Position numbers and translations under genes: made by a program. From Parachlamydiales bacterium (lineage in GTDB: Bacteria; Chlamydiota; Chlamydiia; Chlamydiales; JABDDJ01), in assembly GCA_041671045.1 (NCBI GenBank), contig JBAZCF010000009.1:71851-135850 (forward strand): a DNA stretch of 64,000 nt, written 5' to 3'. The first letter of the stretch is position 1. Every line of letters starts with the position of its first letter. Below the pieces are notes generated by a model. That model saw only the letters and a program-made list of their open reading frames with translations. It was not told where the DNA came from and ran no database searches. Positions 30,500-39,440 of the stretch are shown one piece after another.

Positions 30500-30518
30500 T
30501 GTTTCCTTCTATTTTCTT

Positions 30519-30947
30519 CTAGTTGACCACATCCAATCCCATGGAGCGAGCAGTACCTGCAACCATAAGAGCGGCTTGGTCTAGATCACGAGCATTCATA
30601 TCTTGCAGTTTTGTTTCTGCAATTTTAAGAGTGTCGGCGCGAGTGACTTTGCCTACTTTGTTACGGTTAGGAATAGCTGAGCCTTTCTGGACGCCGGCTG
30701 CTTTTTTAAGCAGTTCAGCGACTGGAGGTTTTTTTGTGATAAATGTAAAAGATTTATCAGCATAGACGGTAATGATGACAGGGAGGATATCTCCTGCCAT
30801 ACTTTGTGTTTTCGCATTATACTCTTTGCAGAATGCCATAATGTTAACGCCTGCACCGCCGAGTGCTGGACCGATGGGCGGAGCTGGGTTTGCTTTTCCG
30901 GCAGGGATCTGCAACTTAATAATTTTTGTGATTTTCTTCTTAGCCAT
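30519..30947 (-). CDS. rplK: 50S ribosomal protein L11
   Basis: A 142-residue protein of the GTPase-associated centre. The N-terminal proline motif (LQIPAGKANPAPPIGPALG) and the rRNA-binding C-terminal domain (KAAGVQKGSAIPNRNKVGKV, GTARSMGLDV) are intact and of standard length. It is placed after nusG, as in most bacteria. Confidence 0.98.
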   Translation of the reverse strand: MAKKKITKIIKLQIPAGKANPAPPIGPALGGAGVNIMAFCKEYNAKTQSMAGDILPVIITVYADKSFTFITKKPPVAELLKKAAGVQKGSAIPNRNKVGKVTRADTLKIAETKLQDMNARDLDQAALMVAGTARSMGLDVVN

Positions 30948-31000
30948 ATTTCCTCAATCTATCCTTGCTGCATGTTGAGGCGATGCATTGTGCAAGGATT

Positions 31001-31549
31001 CTAATTAGCTGTTTCTTCTTCTGTTACTTCTTCAACTTGTGAGAACTCGAGGTCATCCACGCGGGTTTCTCTTCCGAAGATGGAAACCATGACGCTTAAG
31101 CGTCCTTTATCGTGGAAGACTTCTGTCACTGTGCCGATGAAGTTAACAAAGACACCGTCAACAATTTTAACGTGGTCACCCACATCAATTTTATGTTTGT
31201 GCGTAACAGTTTGTTTTTTGTTTTCAAGATCTTTAAGTATTTCTTGTACTTCGGAGTCAGTGAGCGAAGTGGGTGACTTTCCGCCTAGGAAATCGATCAC
31301 ACCAGCTGTTCCTTTGACGTAGCTCCACGAATCGTCGTTCAAGATCATTTTGACAAGGATGTATCCAGGCCACAATCTTTTTTCAACGATTTTTTGTTGC
31401 CCTTTCTTCACTTCAGAGACGTTTTCTGTGGGTACCATGATTTTATCAATAAACCCAGCCATCCCTTGGTGTTCAAGCTGCTCTTCTAGAGCTTTTTTAA
31501 CTTTTTTCTCGTGCGTCGAGAGAACTTGTACAACGTACCATTTATGCAT
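31001..31549 (-). CDS. nusG: Transcription antitermination factor NusG
   Basis: A 182-residue factor that binds RNA polymerase and couples it to ribosomes or Rho. The NGN domain starts WYVVQVLSTHEKKVKKAL and contains LWPGYILVKM; the C-terminal KOW domain shows VGDHVKIVDGVFVNFIGTV. The extended acidic C-terminus (EEVTEEETAN) is slightly unusual. It lies between secE and rplK. Confidence 0.97.
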   Translation of the reverse strand: MHKWYVVQVLSTHEKKVKKALEEQLEHQGMAGFIDKIMVPTENVSEVKKGQQKIVEKRLWPGYILVKMILNDDSWSYVKGTAGVIDFLGGKSPTSLTDSEVQEILKDLENKKQTVTHKHKIDVGDHVKIVDGVFVNFIGTVTEVFHDKGRLSVMVSIFGRETRVDDLEFSQVEEVTEEETAN

Positions 31550-31573
31550 GGGTTCACAATCCGCCTAGTATAT

Positions 31574-31870
31574 TTAGCCAAATATGAAGTGGATGAGGCC
31601 TCCGATCGCTGATAAACCAGCTCGAATGAGGACGTCGGTAAAAAAGACGGCCAACCCCATAACAAATGTCGCAACTACGACGATTTGTGTGTAGACTATC
31701 AGCTCATCGCGTGATGTCCACGTAATCTTAAAAAATTCGGCTTTAACACCCGCGATATAATCAGCAAATCCTCTTGTACTGACTGCCGGCGCTGTTGTCG
31801 GAGTCGGTGTTGCTGTTGTTACTTGCGGCTGTGTTTTTTTAATTTCCATTATCTTGGAATCCACTGTCAC
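31574..31870 (-). CDS. secE: Preprotein translocase subunit SecE
   Basis: The 98-residue product has a single membrane helix (about 58-85) preceded by the conserved amphipathic helix YIAGVKAEFFKITWTSRDELIVYTQ, the core of short single-span SecE proteins. SecE clamps SecY in the Sec translocon. The first 35 residues are a Thr/Pro/Gln-rich extension (TTATPTPTTAPAVS) not found in minimal SecE; a downstream start would remove it, but none is obviously better. It precedes nusG. Confidence 0.93.
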   Translation of the reverse strand: MTVDSKIMEIKKTQPQVTTATPTPTTAPAVSTRGFADYIAGVKAEFFKITWTSRDELIVYTQIVVVATFVMGLAVFFTDVLIRAGLSAIGGLIHFIFG

Positions 31871-32000
31871 GTTTACACCTCACAAGGGCGCGTTAATATA
31901 GCTTTGTGTCATCAAGGTATTGTCAAATGAGTACCTGATGAGGTGAATCAGCAGCTAGCATAATAGATCTTACTATTTTCTAGCACACATTTTTTTTTAT

Positions 32001-32073
<73 letters not shown>

Positions 32074-32142
32074 TTAACAAGTCATTTTTCTTAAAAAAAG
32101 GGCGAGAATTTTTCTCGCCCTTATCTGTAAGATTTTCTTCGC

Positions 32143-33327
32143 TTACTTAATGATCTCAGTTACGAGACCTGCACCGATAGTACGGCCGCCTTCGCGAATC
32201 GCGAAGCGCATACCTTGTTCCATCGCAACAGGAGCGAGCAATTTTACTGTTAAGCTGACGTCATCGCCAGGCATAACCATTTCTACGTCTGCTGGAAGTT
32301 CTACTGTACCAGTTACGTCTGTTGTACGGATGTACAACTGAGGACGGTAGCCGGAGAAGAATGGCTTATGACGGCCGCCTTCTTCTTTAGTTAGAACGTA
32401 AACGTTACCTTTGAATTCGCTATGCGGTGTGCATGTGCCAGGAGCAGCAAGAACCATACCGCGCTCTACGTCTTCTTTGTTGATACCGCGGAGAAGAATA
32501 CCTACGTTCTCACCTGCGTTAGCAATGTCCAAAGTTTTTTGGAACATTTCCAAGCCGGTAGCAACTGTTTGACGTGTTTCACGCAAACCGATGAGTTCTA
32601 GCTTATCGTTCAATTTGACGCTTCCGCGCTCGACACGACCTGTAACTACAGTACCGCGACCTGAGATGGAGAATACGTCTTCGATTGGCATTAGGAAGGG
32701 CTTGTCAACTTCGCGAGCAGGTTCTGGGATGAAGTTGTCTACAGCTTCCATCAGCTCTAGGATTTTTTGCACATAGTACGGATCGTTTTCGAGGGCGCGT
32801 AGTCCTGAACCACGAATGATCGGGCTGTTTTTGTAGCCGCGAGACTCTAGTAGTTCATGTACTTCCATTTCCACGAGGTCGATCAGTTCTGCGTCAGCTT
32901 CGCCGAGCATATCGCATTTGTTGAGGAATACGACAACGGCAGGAACTTGCATCTGGTGAGCAAGCAGAATGTGCTCGCGTGTTTGAGGCATAGCACCGTC
33001 AGTTGCTGCGACGACGAGGATTGCTCCGTCCATCTGTGCGGCACCGGTGATCATGTTCTTGACATAGTCGGCGTGGCCTGGGCAGTCAACGTGAGCGTAG
33101 TGACGATTTGCAGTCTCATACTCGACGTGGCTAGCATTAATGGTGATACCGCGTGCGCGTTCTTCTGGTGTATTGTCGATACTGGCGAAAGAACGGGCTT
33201 GGCCGCCGTATTTTTCGGACAATACTTTAGTGATCGCTGCGGTTGTTGTAGTTTTGCCATGGTCAACGTGGCCGATAGTACCGATGTTGACATGTGGCTT
33301 GGTACGCTTAAAAGCTTCTTTAGCCAT
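32143..33327 (-). CDS. tuf: Elongation factor Tu
   Basis: A 394-residue GTPase that delivers aminoacyl-tRNA to the ribosome. It shows the P-loop GHVDHGKTT, switch II DCPGHADYVKNMITG, NKCD, and domains 2-3 with FRGMVLAAPG-like and the end GRTIGAGLVTEI. Length is normal. It is flanked by tRNA-Thr and tRNA-Trp, an arrangement conserved in Chlamydia. A single copy is seen here; others may exist elsewhere. Confidence 0.99.
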   Translation of the reverse strand: MAKEAFKRTKPHVNIGTIGHVDHGKTTTTAAITKVLSEKYGGQARSFASIDNTPEERARGITINASHVEYETANRHYAHVDCPGHADYVKNMITGAAQMDGAILVVAATDGAMPQTREHILLAHQMQVPAVVVFLNKCDMLGEADAELIDLVEMEVHELLESRGYKNSPIIRGSGLRALENDPYYVQKILELMEAVDNFIPEPAREVDKPFLMPIEDVFSISGRGTVVTGRVERGSVKLNDKLELIGLRETRQTVATGLEMFQKTLDIANAGENVGILLRGINKEDVERGMVLAAPGTCTPHSEFKGNVYVLTKEEGGRHKPFFSGYRPQLYIRTTDVTGTVELPADVEMVMPGDDVSLTVKLLAPVAMEQGMRFAIREGGRTIGAGLVTEIIK

Positions 33328-33388
33328 CTTTGTTTCTCCGTTATTTTTAACACTTTGCTTAGTGAACGCAATTTTTTGCGCCTAGCTT

Positions 33389-33460
33389 TGCCCAGAATAG
33401 GGATTGAACCTACGACCTTGTGCTTACCATGCACACGCTCTGCCACTGAGCTATCTGGGC
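33389..33460 (-). tRNA. tRNA-Thr (anticodon GGT)
   Basis: A 72-nt cloverleaf on the minus strand. GCCCAGA pairs with TCTGGGC (one T-T/A-T variation near the base); D-arm GCTCAGTGGCAGAGC; anticodon stem TGTGC/GCACA with loop ATGGTAA, hence GGT; T-arm GTAGGTTCAATCC; A discriminator. It lies between infA and tuf. Confidence 0.93.
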
Positions 33461-33515
33461 GTCAAGTGCCGTTAAATTTATTCTGTTCACAAAATAAATT
33501 CAACAACTTTTACAA

Positions 33516-33785
33516 TCATTTTTGCCGATAGATAATTCGCGCTTGCGAAAGATCGTAAGGCGACATCTCTACTGTCACTTTATCCCCAGCGAGAACACGA
33601 ATGTTTTTCATTCGCATCTTACCGCATAGGTGAGCAGTTACAATAGTTCCATTGGTTAGCTTAACGCGGAATGTTGCGTTCGGTAGAGGTTCTACGACCA
33701 CCCCTTCTAGCTTAAAAGTATCTTCTTTTGGCATGAGTGTAAAATTTTTTGTGGGGCTACAGCAACCGCATTTATCGGTCGCCAT
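33516..33785 (-). CDS. infA: Translation initiation factor IF-1
   Basis: IF-1 occupies the ribosomal A site during initiation. The S1/OB core from MPKEDTFKLEGVVVEPLPN to MSPYDLSQARIIYR is complete and matches the usual 72 residues, which would start at 33734. The frame continues upstream to an ATG at 33785, adding MATDKCGCCSPTKNFTL, a Cys-rich extension. Neither start has a strong ribosome-binding site, so the N-terminus is uncertain. It heads the conserved infA-tuf-secE-nusG-rpl-rpo cluster. Confidence 0.92.
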   Translation of the reverse strand: MATDKCGCCSPTKNFTLMPKEDTFKLEGVVVEPLPNATFRVKLTNGTIVTAHLCGKMRMKNIRVLAGDKVTVEMSPYDLSQARIIYRQK

Positions 33786-33826
33786 AGCAGCAATATAGAG
33801 ATAAGTTACCAGGATTTACATAGAAG

Positions 33827-34618
33827 TCAAGGAGAATCCGCTTTTTTCGCCGGAAACCATGGAAAAAATTCATTAGTGGTTTCTTGATATTGTTTATAAT
33901 TCTCCCCTTTTGACTGTAAAAGATGCGCTTCAGTCAAGGGAACGCTGATATATCGCAGAATATAGTACATTAAGGCCGGAGAAATGAAGGCTAAAATACC
34001 TGCCGTAGAGGAAAGAGCATAGAAAGCGAAACCAAGCCAAATAATCCATTCAAAAAAGTAGTTGGGATGACGTGAGTAATACCAGAGACCTTTTTTGCAT
34101 ACTTCTCCTGTTTGGGCGGCTTTATACTGTCGCAAGTTTTCGTCAGCGTACGTCTCGCCTGCTAAACCTACAGCCCACAGAAGCGCCCCGAAGATCTCCC
34201 AACCTGTCCATATGGGATTAGGACAGCATGCAACTAAAAGAAAGGGCAAGGTTAAAACGGTAACTAAAACCCCTTGGAATACAAAGAGAACTAAAACTTT
34301 AACATCACCGTTTGAGTCGCCCCAGCGTTTGCGCAGCTCTGCATAGCGTGGATCCTCCACATTATTGATTAGACGGTCGAAAAGGTAGAAAGCTAGACGG
34401 CTTGCCCATAAAACGACCATCAGAAGAAGAAGGAGAGTTTTCCAGAAGCTGCCATATCCCAGGAAAAAATAAGCGACCATTGTAAGTATAAATCCTACAG
34501 CCCAGCCCACGTCGACTATTGCGGTATTCCTTTGACGCGTATAAATGCCCCACAATATGAACATTAGCAATTGGACCAAGACAAAGCTGGCGCCGATCAT
34601 CTGGAAAAGAGTAACCAT
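33827..34618 (-). CDS. DUF1295-family membrane protein (steroid 5-alpha-reductase-like)
   Basis: A 263-residue polytopic protein with about seven helices. The C-terminal motif GLWYYSRHPNYFFEWIIWLG (about 178-197) is diagnostic of the DUF1295 / isoprenylcysteine methyltransferase-like fold that binds NADPH or SAM near HPNY. Members act on lipids or sterols in other organisms; the substrate here is unknown. It is divergent from the SufE-like gene, with about 100 bp between starts. Confidence 0.85.
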   Translation of the reverse strand: MVTLFQMIGASFVLVQLLMFILWGIYTRQRNTAIVDVGWAVGFILTMVAYFFLGYGSFWKTLLLLLMVVLWASRLAFYLFDRLINNVEDPRYAELRKRWGDSNGDVKVLVLFVFQGVLVTVLTLPFLLVACCPNPIWTGWEIFGALLWAVGLAGETYADENLRQYKAAQTGEVCKKGLWYYSRHPNYFFEWIIWLGFAFYALSSTAGILAFISPALMYYILRYISVPLTEAHLLQSKGENYKQYQETTNEFFPWFPAKKADSP

Positions 34619-34720
34619 TTTATAACCTCATATCTTCCCTAATAGCATATAATTAATTTGATGATTAGCGTCAAAATCCGTTAATAATTACAATAGACCC
34701 CTTATTTGGGAGGAGTCGTG

Positions 34721-35164
34721 TTGGATTTTGAAAGTGCGATGATGGAATGCCAAGAGCGTCAGCAGGAAATTGAAAGATTGTTCGTTGCTTGTAATGATGA
34801 TGAGAAGCGATATGAGAAAATCATTGAGATGGGGCGCAGTGCGTTGCCGCTTAATGATAAATATAAGATTCCCGAAAATAATGTTCCCGGCTGTCAAAGT
34901 TTAATGTTTATGCATGCGTGGATGGAAAAAGAGCGGATTTATTTCGCTGCCGAGTCTGAAGCCTTGATTTCCTCGGGTCTGGCACAGCTGCTGATTAAGG
35001 TTTATAGCGGATCGACGCCGGAAGTCGTTTTGAAGTGCCCCCCGGAGTTTCTAGATCGTTTGCATTTAAACTCCATGCTCTCTCCTAATAGGGCTAGCGG
35101 GCTGTATAGTATACACTTGAAGATGAAGCAGCAGGCCTTGAAGTTGTTGTTAGCCAAGTCGTAA
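34721..35164 (+). CDS. SufE-like sulfur acceptor protein
   Basis: About 147 residues. SufE accepts persulfide from the cysteine desulfurase SufS and passes it to the Fe-S scaffold. The active-site context NVPGCQSLMF (Cys) and the C-terminal LSPNRASGLYSIHLKMK resemble SufE. The frame lacks an early ATG: GGGAGGAG at 34708-34715 points to TTG at 34721 (or GTG at 34718) as the start. No suf genes are adjacent. Family assignment rests on motifs and length. Confidence 0.82.
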   Translation: MDFESAMMECQERQQEIERLFVACNDDEKRYEKIIEMGRSALPLNDKYKIPENNVPGCQSLMFMHAWMEKERIYFAAESEALISSGLAQLLIKVYSGSTPEVVLKCPPEFLDRLHLNSMLSPNRASGLYSIHLKMKQQALKLLLAKS

Positions 35165-35210
35165 TATAACGCAATGAGCGCTGAGATGAAAAGAAGCTTC
35201 GCTCAGCAAT

Positions 35211-35729
35211 AAGTTGCCTTTAGGTGTGTTTGTGTGGCTTTTTTTTGAACGCGAAGAACGCAGAGAAGCTCCGCCCCGCATTAAGCTGCCACAGGCATGG
35301 TTGTTTTCGTTCCGATCTCACATCGCTGCGGTCCCCCGCGGGACCGCAGCGCCGACGTTGACATGCTCGCTGACGCGATCACGTCAAACATAGTTAGACA
35401 CTCCATAGAAAAAACAAAATCGCGGTTTGCACAAAAGAAACAAGTGGGCGAACTTAATGAGAGTTAGCATGACCAAAATGAACTGTTTCCATTTGGGTTT
35501 ATCCTGCATAAATCTAGAATAATTCGGTGAATTGTAAATCCTTGACGTGATCGCGTCAGCGAGCATGTCAACGTCGGCGCTGCGGTCCCGCGGGGGACCG
35601 CAGCGATGTGAGATCGGAACGAAAACAACCATGCCTGTGGCAGCTTAATGCGGGGCGGAGCTTCTCTGCGTTCTTTGGGTCTTTGCGTTCAAAAAAAAAA
35701 AGCCACACAAACACACCTAAAGACAACTT
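35211..35729. repeat. Large fold-back (inverted repeat) element
   Basis: Arms at 35211-35387 and 35542-35729 are inverted copies: both run from AAGTTG(C/T)CTTTAGGTGTG to ACGTGATCGCGTCA-type inner ends. They are nearly identical apart from one length difference near GAACGC...GAACGCAGAG. Each arm also holds its own small palindrome (CGCTGCGGTCC/GGACCGCAGCG). The 154-bp centre (35388-35541) shows no gene. The 606-bp spacer between sufE-like and hsp70-like genes contains nothing else. Confidence 0.75.
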
Positions 35730-35770
35730 CTTACTGAACAGAGCTTTTTCTCTGCACTTTTTGCGTCTAC

Positions 35771-37600
35771 TCAAGACCTCACATTGAATTCTAGCTTCCA
35801 GCGGCGGCCATCGGCAGCCTCGCACCACAGCTCCAACACGCCTAGCTCTGTCACACGTGTATGCAATCGCACATTGATCATTTTACCATCAAGAATGCCT
35901 TTATCCAGCGTCATCTCAATAGGCGACAATTCAGATAATTCTTTTTGCCAATCCGGAATGATAGTTCCTACGTCAGGAGTATCTCCATTGGACAGTTTGA
36001 TGGTGCCGTGGCTGAAAAACCTAAAGGTTGCCTTTTCACCCAGCAGCAGTGAAAACTCCTGTCCTTCGACGGATTTTTCCGTCCCCTCTTCCATACCATA
36101 GGGAACGACGCAAAGCGCCCTAATCCTAGGCGCGCGTCCCGGTACAGCAGGGGCTGTATCTTCTATGCCGATGAAGTAGCTGCGCGAGGTGCCGGCACGT
36201 ACGCGCACGGCTTTGCCTTTGCGCGCTAGCCCATAGCTGGCTGCTCCGCTGCTTACAGCATGGTCTAGGTCGGCAGCGGGAAGTTCTTTTGCTGAGGGCT
36301 GTCCTAACTCCTGAGCCCAGGCATTGATCTGGTCGAGCAGAGTTTGGCGGAATGTATCGCTTTTCATGGTACCGCCATTGAATAGGACTGCTGTAGGAAC
36401 GATGAAGTCGGTTGTTTCGCCATTTGTTCCTTCGCCTGTCATGGAAAGGAATTTTGCGAGCTGGCATGTGATCCGCGCATCTTGTGCAAAGGGAAGGCCT
36501 GTTTGCCTTAGGCCGATGCGCTGATCGGCAATGGCTTGTTCGCTTGCTTTAACGAGAGGGAAAAATCCTTGCTGCAGTATGGTTAGAACTTCTTCACGAG
36601 CAATTTTCGCTTTAAGTGTACCGCCGATCAATTTGCTTCCACGTCCCACTATAGCCACTTCAATGTGCTTAAGGGAGGGGTCGCTAAAGACTTTCTCTTT
36701 TTCCCTGCGGCAGGAATGGACGAGACTGCTCAGTTGCCAGTCGTCGATATGTTGTCCTTTTTCTTCCAATTTATCTTTGGCCATATAGGCCAGGGAAAGG
36801 TCGATATTATCTCCACCGAGGAGAAGGTGGGAGCCTACGGCTTTACGTTCGAGTGTAAGGTTCCCCTCATCTTCTCTAACTGCGATCGTGCTGAAGTCTG
36901 TAGTTCCGCCGCCGATATCTACGACAAGAACGGTGTCTCCAATTTTAAGGTGGTTGCGCCAATCTTGTGCATGGCGTTGCAGCCAAGAATAAAATGCTGC
37001 AAGGGGTTCTTCTAAGAGAATGACTGAAGAAGGGTACCCTGCAAGTGTAGCGGCTTCTTGCACGAGCTGACGTGCGCCTGGATCAAAGGAGGCAGGAACC
37101 GTGACAAAGATTTCTTGCTGTTCAAAGGGGGCTTTTTTACCCATTTTGAAGTCCCAAGATTCTTTCAGGTAAGATAAAAATGCTGTGCATGCTTCTAGCG
37201 GACTCATGCGTGGCGCTTCACTTGCTTGAGTCGAATAAGGGAGGTTTTTCACTTTTCTGTCGATGCTTTGATGGCATAGCCAGGATTTAGCGGAATGGAT
37301 CAAGCGGTTAGGAGCTTCTCCTCCCCTATCGCGGGCATAAATGCCGATACAGTATTCACGTTTTTTATCCCAAGGAAGGATGGCTGCTCCTTTTTCCAAT
37401 TCCTCTTCTAAAGGAAAATAGATGAAAGACGGCAGGGAGGGTTCCTCAGTGATTGTTCCTGCAGAAGTCAACTGTGGAATTAGAAACTGATGAATTTCAT
37501 GGTTTTCCTCTTCCGGTATGATATAAGCTAAAGTGCTATTGGTGGTCCCCAAATCGATGCCGATCACGTAGGTCATTTTGTTATCCTTTTTTGGGTCCAT
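35771..37600 (-). CDS. Hsp70-like (DnaK-related) protein
   Basis: A 609-residue actin-fold ATPase. It has phosphate 1 GIDLGTTNST (about 13-22), phosphate 2 VVDIGGGTTDFSTIA (about 225), and an adenosine-region TAVLFNGGTMKS. The C-terminal part (about 450-609) is a divergent substrate-like domain and lacks the DnaK EEVD-like end. It overlaps the DUF2760 gene (TAATG), so translation is coupled. An Hsp70-DUF2760 gene pair recurs in several bacterial phyla; function is not established to my knowledge. A second start MTYVIGIDLG at 37576 is possible. Confidence 0.88.
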   Translation of the reverse strand: MDPKKDNKMTYVIGIDLGTTNSTLAYIIPEEENHEIHQFLIPQLTSAGTITEEPSLPSFIYFPLEEELEKGAAILPWDKKREYCIGIYARDRGGEAPNRLIHSAKSWLCHQSIDRKVKNLPYSTQASEAPRMSPLEACTAFLSYLKESWDFKMGKKAPFEQQEIFVTVPASFDPGARQLVQEAATLAGYPSSVILLEEPLAAFYSWLQRHAQDWRNHLKIGDTVLVVDIGGGTTDFSTIAVREDEGNLTLERKAVGSHLLLGGDNIDLSLAYMAKDKLEEKGQHIDDWQLSSLVHSCRREKEKVFSDPSLKHIEVAIVGRGSKLIGGTLKAKIAREEVLTILQQGFFPLVKASEQAIADQRIGLRQTGLPFAQDARITCQLAKFLSMTGEGTNGETTDFIVPTAVLFNGGTMKSDTFRQTLLDQINAWAQELGQPSAKELPAADLDHAVSSGAASYGLARKGKAVRVRAGTSRSYFIGIEDTAPAVPGRAPRIRALCVVPYGMEEGTEKSVEGQEFSLLLGEKATFRFFSHGTIKLSNGDTPDVGTIIPDWQKELSELSPIEMTLDKGILDGKMINVRLHTRVTELGVLELWCEAADGRRWKLEFNVRS

Positions 37601-38094
37601 TACCTTAATTCTATTTCTGCGGGACAGAGGATTTCTATCCCTTCTGTCGAGGTGGATTTTGGCAGTTGATGTTTACGCGCCTGCCATCCTCTATGTACAA
37701 GGATACCGACATAGGGGGGGTCTCCCACAACTTTTCCAACTACTTTATATTTCGTTGCATCATACCCTTTAGGCAGCCTTACTTCGGCTCCTTCCCTATC
37801 ATCGGTGACAGGAGCAACGGAGATGAGTTCATCTAAACTTTCTTTGCAGGCACGATGGACTTCACGTGCGGCGGCTCCAACTTGGGCATCATCAAATCCG
37901 CTGATATCCTCTTGGAAAAAGTCTAATAATCTTCCATCTCGTTGAAGAAATGACAGCAAACGTAAATGGTTTTTGTCTGCAGTATCCTCTTTTTTTAGGG
38001 GAAGGACGGGTTGTGAATCTTTTAGAAATGTTTCCGCTTCTTTAGGTTGGCGGAGAGCTTTCATAAAAGCTTTAAATGCGAGCATGAGTCCCAT
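37600..38094 (-). CDS. DUF2760-domain protein
   Basis: A 164-residue soluble protein. FLQRDGRLLDFFQEDISGFDDAQVGAA and VGDPPYVGILVHRGWQA are the parts I recognise as DUF2760. It is coupled by TAATG to the Hsp70-like gene, suggesting a client, adaptor or co-chaperone for that specialised Hsp70. It is preceded by a perfect 25-bp hairpin, which separates it from pepP. Confidence 0.8.
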   Translation of the reverse strand: MGLMLAFKAFMKALRQPKEAETFLKDSQPVLPLKKEDTADKNHLRLLSFLQRDGRLLDFFQEDISGFDDAQVGAAAREVHRACKESLDELISVAPVTDDREGAEVRLPKGYDATKYKVVGKVVGDPPYVGILVHRGWQARKHQLPKSTSTEGIEILCPAEIELR

Positions 38095-38145
38095 GGAATT
38101 TCCTTGTAATTTTTTAGGTTAAACAATACTCAATCTGACGATATT

Positions 38146-38203
38146 TTTAAACCCAACATGCCCCTAAATTCTAGCTGCAATTTAGGGGCATGTTGGGTTT
38201 AAA
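38146..38203. terminator. Perfect 25-bp hairpin
   Basis: Arms 38146-38170 and 38179-38203 are exact inverted complements (core AAACCCAACATGCCCCTAAATT) with an 8-nt loop. It lies right after the M24 peptidase stop (38217, minus strand) and before the DUF2760 start; it likely terminates the former, and is longer than needed for a terminator. Confidence 0.6.
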
Positions 38204-38216
38204 TTATGGGAAATGC

Positions 38217-39422
38217 TTAATCTGCTAAAAGATAATGCAGTTCGTGCTGCATTCCGCCGGTCATTCTCACTTCGCCATCAGGAAGGACAAGAACATCATG
38301 TTCCAACCTAACGCCAAAATCGCCGGGAAGATAGATGCCCGGTTCGATGGAAAAACATGTGCCCGGCAATAATTGACGGTTGTCTTCTGTTTCATAACTA
38401 TCCAAATGGGCCCCATCTCCATGCTCGTGATAACCGATGTTATGGCCTGTACGATGGATGAAGTATTCTCCATAGCCTGCTTCTTCGATCACGGTGCGCG
38501 TGCAGCGGTCGACTTCAGCTCCTGTCAGGGGTTTTGCACGTTCGAAACGTTCCTGTACAAATGTACAGGCTGCATCTCGCGCTGCTTTAACGGTTTTAAA
38601 AACCTCATGATGAATAGGTAAAGCATTTTTTGCTGCTATGCCAACATGGGTGATATCTGCATAAACTCCGGCGTCTCCAGGGACTTTGCAGCCCAAGTCG
38701 ATCATAATGAAATCCCCTTTCCGAATAAATCGGGCCGTGTCTTCCACGGCCATGAAATGCGGGTCGGCAGTATTGGCGTTCAGTGCGCAAAGAGGTGAGA
38801 CTTCTGTGATTAGGCCGCGTTGTGCAATTTGATCTAGAATGTATTTTTGCACTGCCCAATCTGTAATGAGTTTGTCTTCTTGCAATGCATGCTTAATCCA
38901 CTGCCAAGCCTCACGCATGATGTGTACAGCTGCTTCTTCAGCAGTTAAATGTGCTCTGATCTGTTCTTGGGTGAGTACGCTGGTAAGATATTGAATAAAA
39001 TTCCCGGATGATACGACATCAATCCCCAGTGAACGTACCCAATCGACTGTGCCTGCATCGACTTTTGATAAATAAGGAATGGCATTGCGGGGGGAATACT
39101 CCATTGCAACAGTGCGCACACCTTCAAGAGCATTTTTTAGGGCTACATCTAATTCCTGCCATGTCCTATAGGTAATACTTTCGCCGGGAAGGTGATCCAA
39201 CACGCCTGGTTCAATGCCGTGTACAATTTTGACAGGATCGCCCTGAACGGGTACCCAATAGAAAAAACGGCGCGTTAATAAGGCACCGGGATCTATTCCC
39301 AGAGCATAGCAGGCTAGGGAATTGCTGCGGCGGAAATCATAAGCAAGCCACCCCTCACACTCCTGTGCAAGGATATCGGTTGCCTGTGCTCTCCGCTCGA
39401 TGAAAGGAACAATATCCGCCAT
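38217..39422 (-). CDS. pepP: M24 metallopeptidase, Xaa-Pro aminopeptidase family
   Basis: A 401-residue cytosolic peptidase that removes an N-terminal residue preceding proline. Residues 1-155 form the creatinase-like N-domain and 160-401 the pita-bread catalytic domain. All five metal ligands are in place: Asp in IMIDLGC, Asp in YADITH, His in TGHNIGYH, Glu in SIEPGIY, Glu in RLEHDV. It likely helps an intracellular bacterium use peptides. Substrate preference is inferred from family. Confidence 0.88.
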   Translation of the reverse strand: MADIVPFIERRAQATDILAQECEGWLAYDFRRSNSLACYALGIDPGALLTRRFFYWVPVQGDPVKIVHGIEPGVLDHLPGESITYRTWQELDVALKNALEGVRTVAMEYSPRNAIPYLSKVDAGTVDWVRSLGIDVVSSGNFIQYLTSVLTQEQIRAHLTAEEAAVHIMREAWQWIKHALQEDKLITDWAVQKYILDQIAQRGLITEVSPLCALNANTADPHFMAVEDTARFIRKGDFIMIDLGCKVPGDAGVYADITHVGIAAKNALPIHHEVFKTVKAARDAACTFVQERFERAKPLTGAEVDRCTRTVIEEAGYGEYFIHRTGHNIGYHEHGDGAHLDSYETEDNRQLLPGTCFSIEPGIYLPGDFGVRLEHDVLVLPDGEVRMTGGMQHELHYLLAD

Positions 39423-39440
39423 AAAAACTCCACTTCCCCA

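Noticed and set aside
32857..33531. 224-codon plus-strand frame across tuf and tRNA-Thr
   Set aside because: It is antisense to tuf and runs through a tRNA gene; composition (Cys/His-rich) is that of a shadow frame.
35384..35828. Two overlapping minus-strand frames in the sufE-hsp70 spacer
   Set aside because: They are formed by the inverted-repeat arms and show no ribosome-binding site or protein-like composition.
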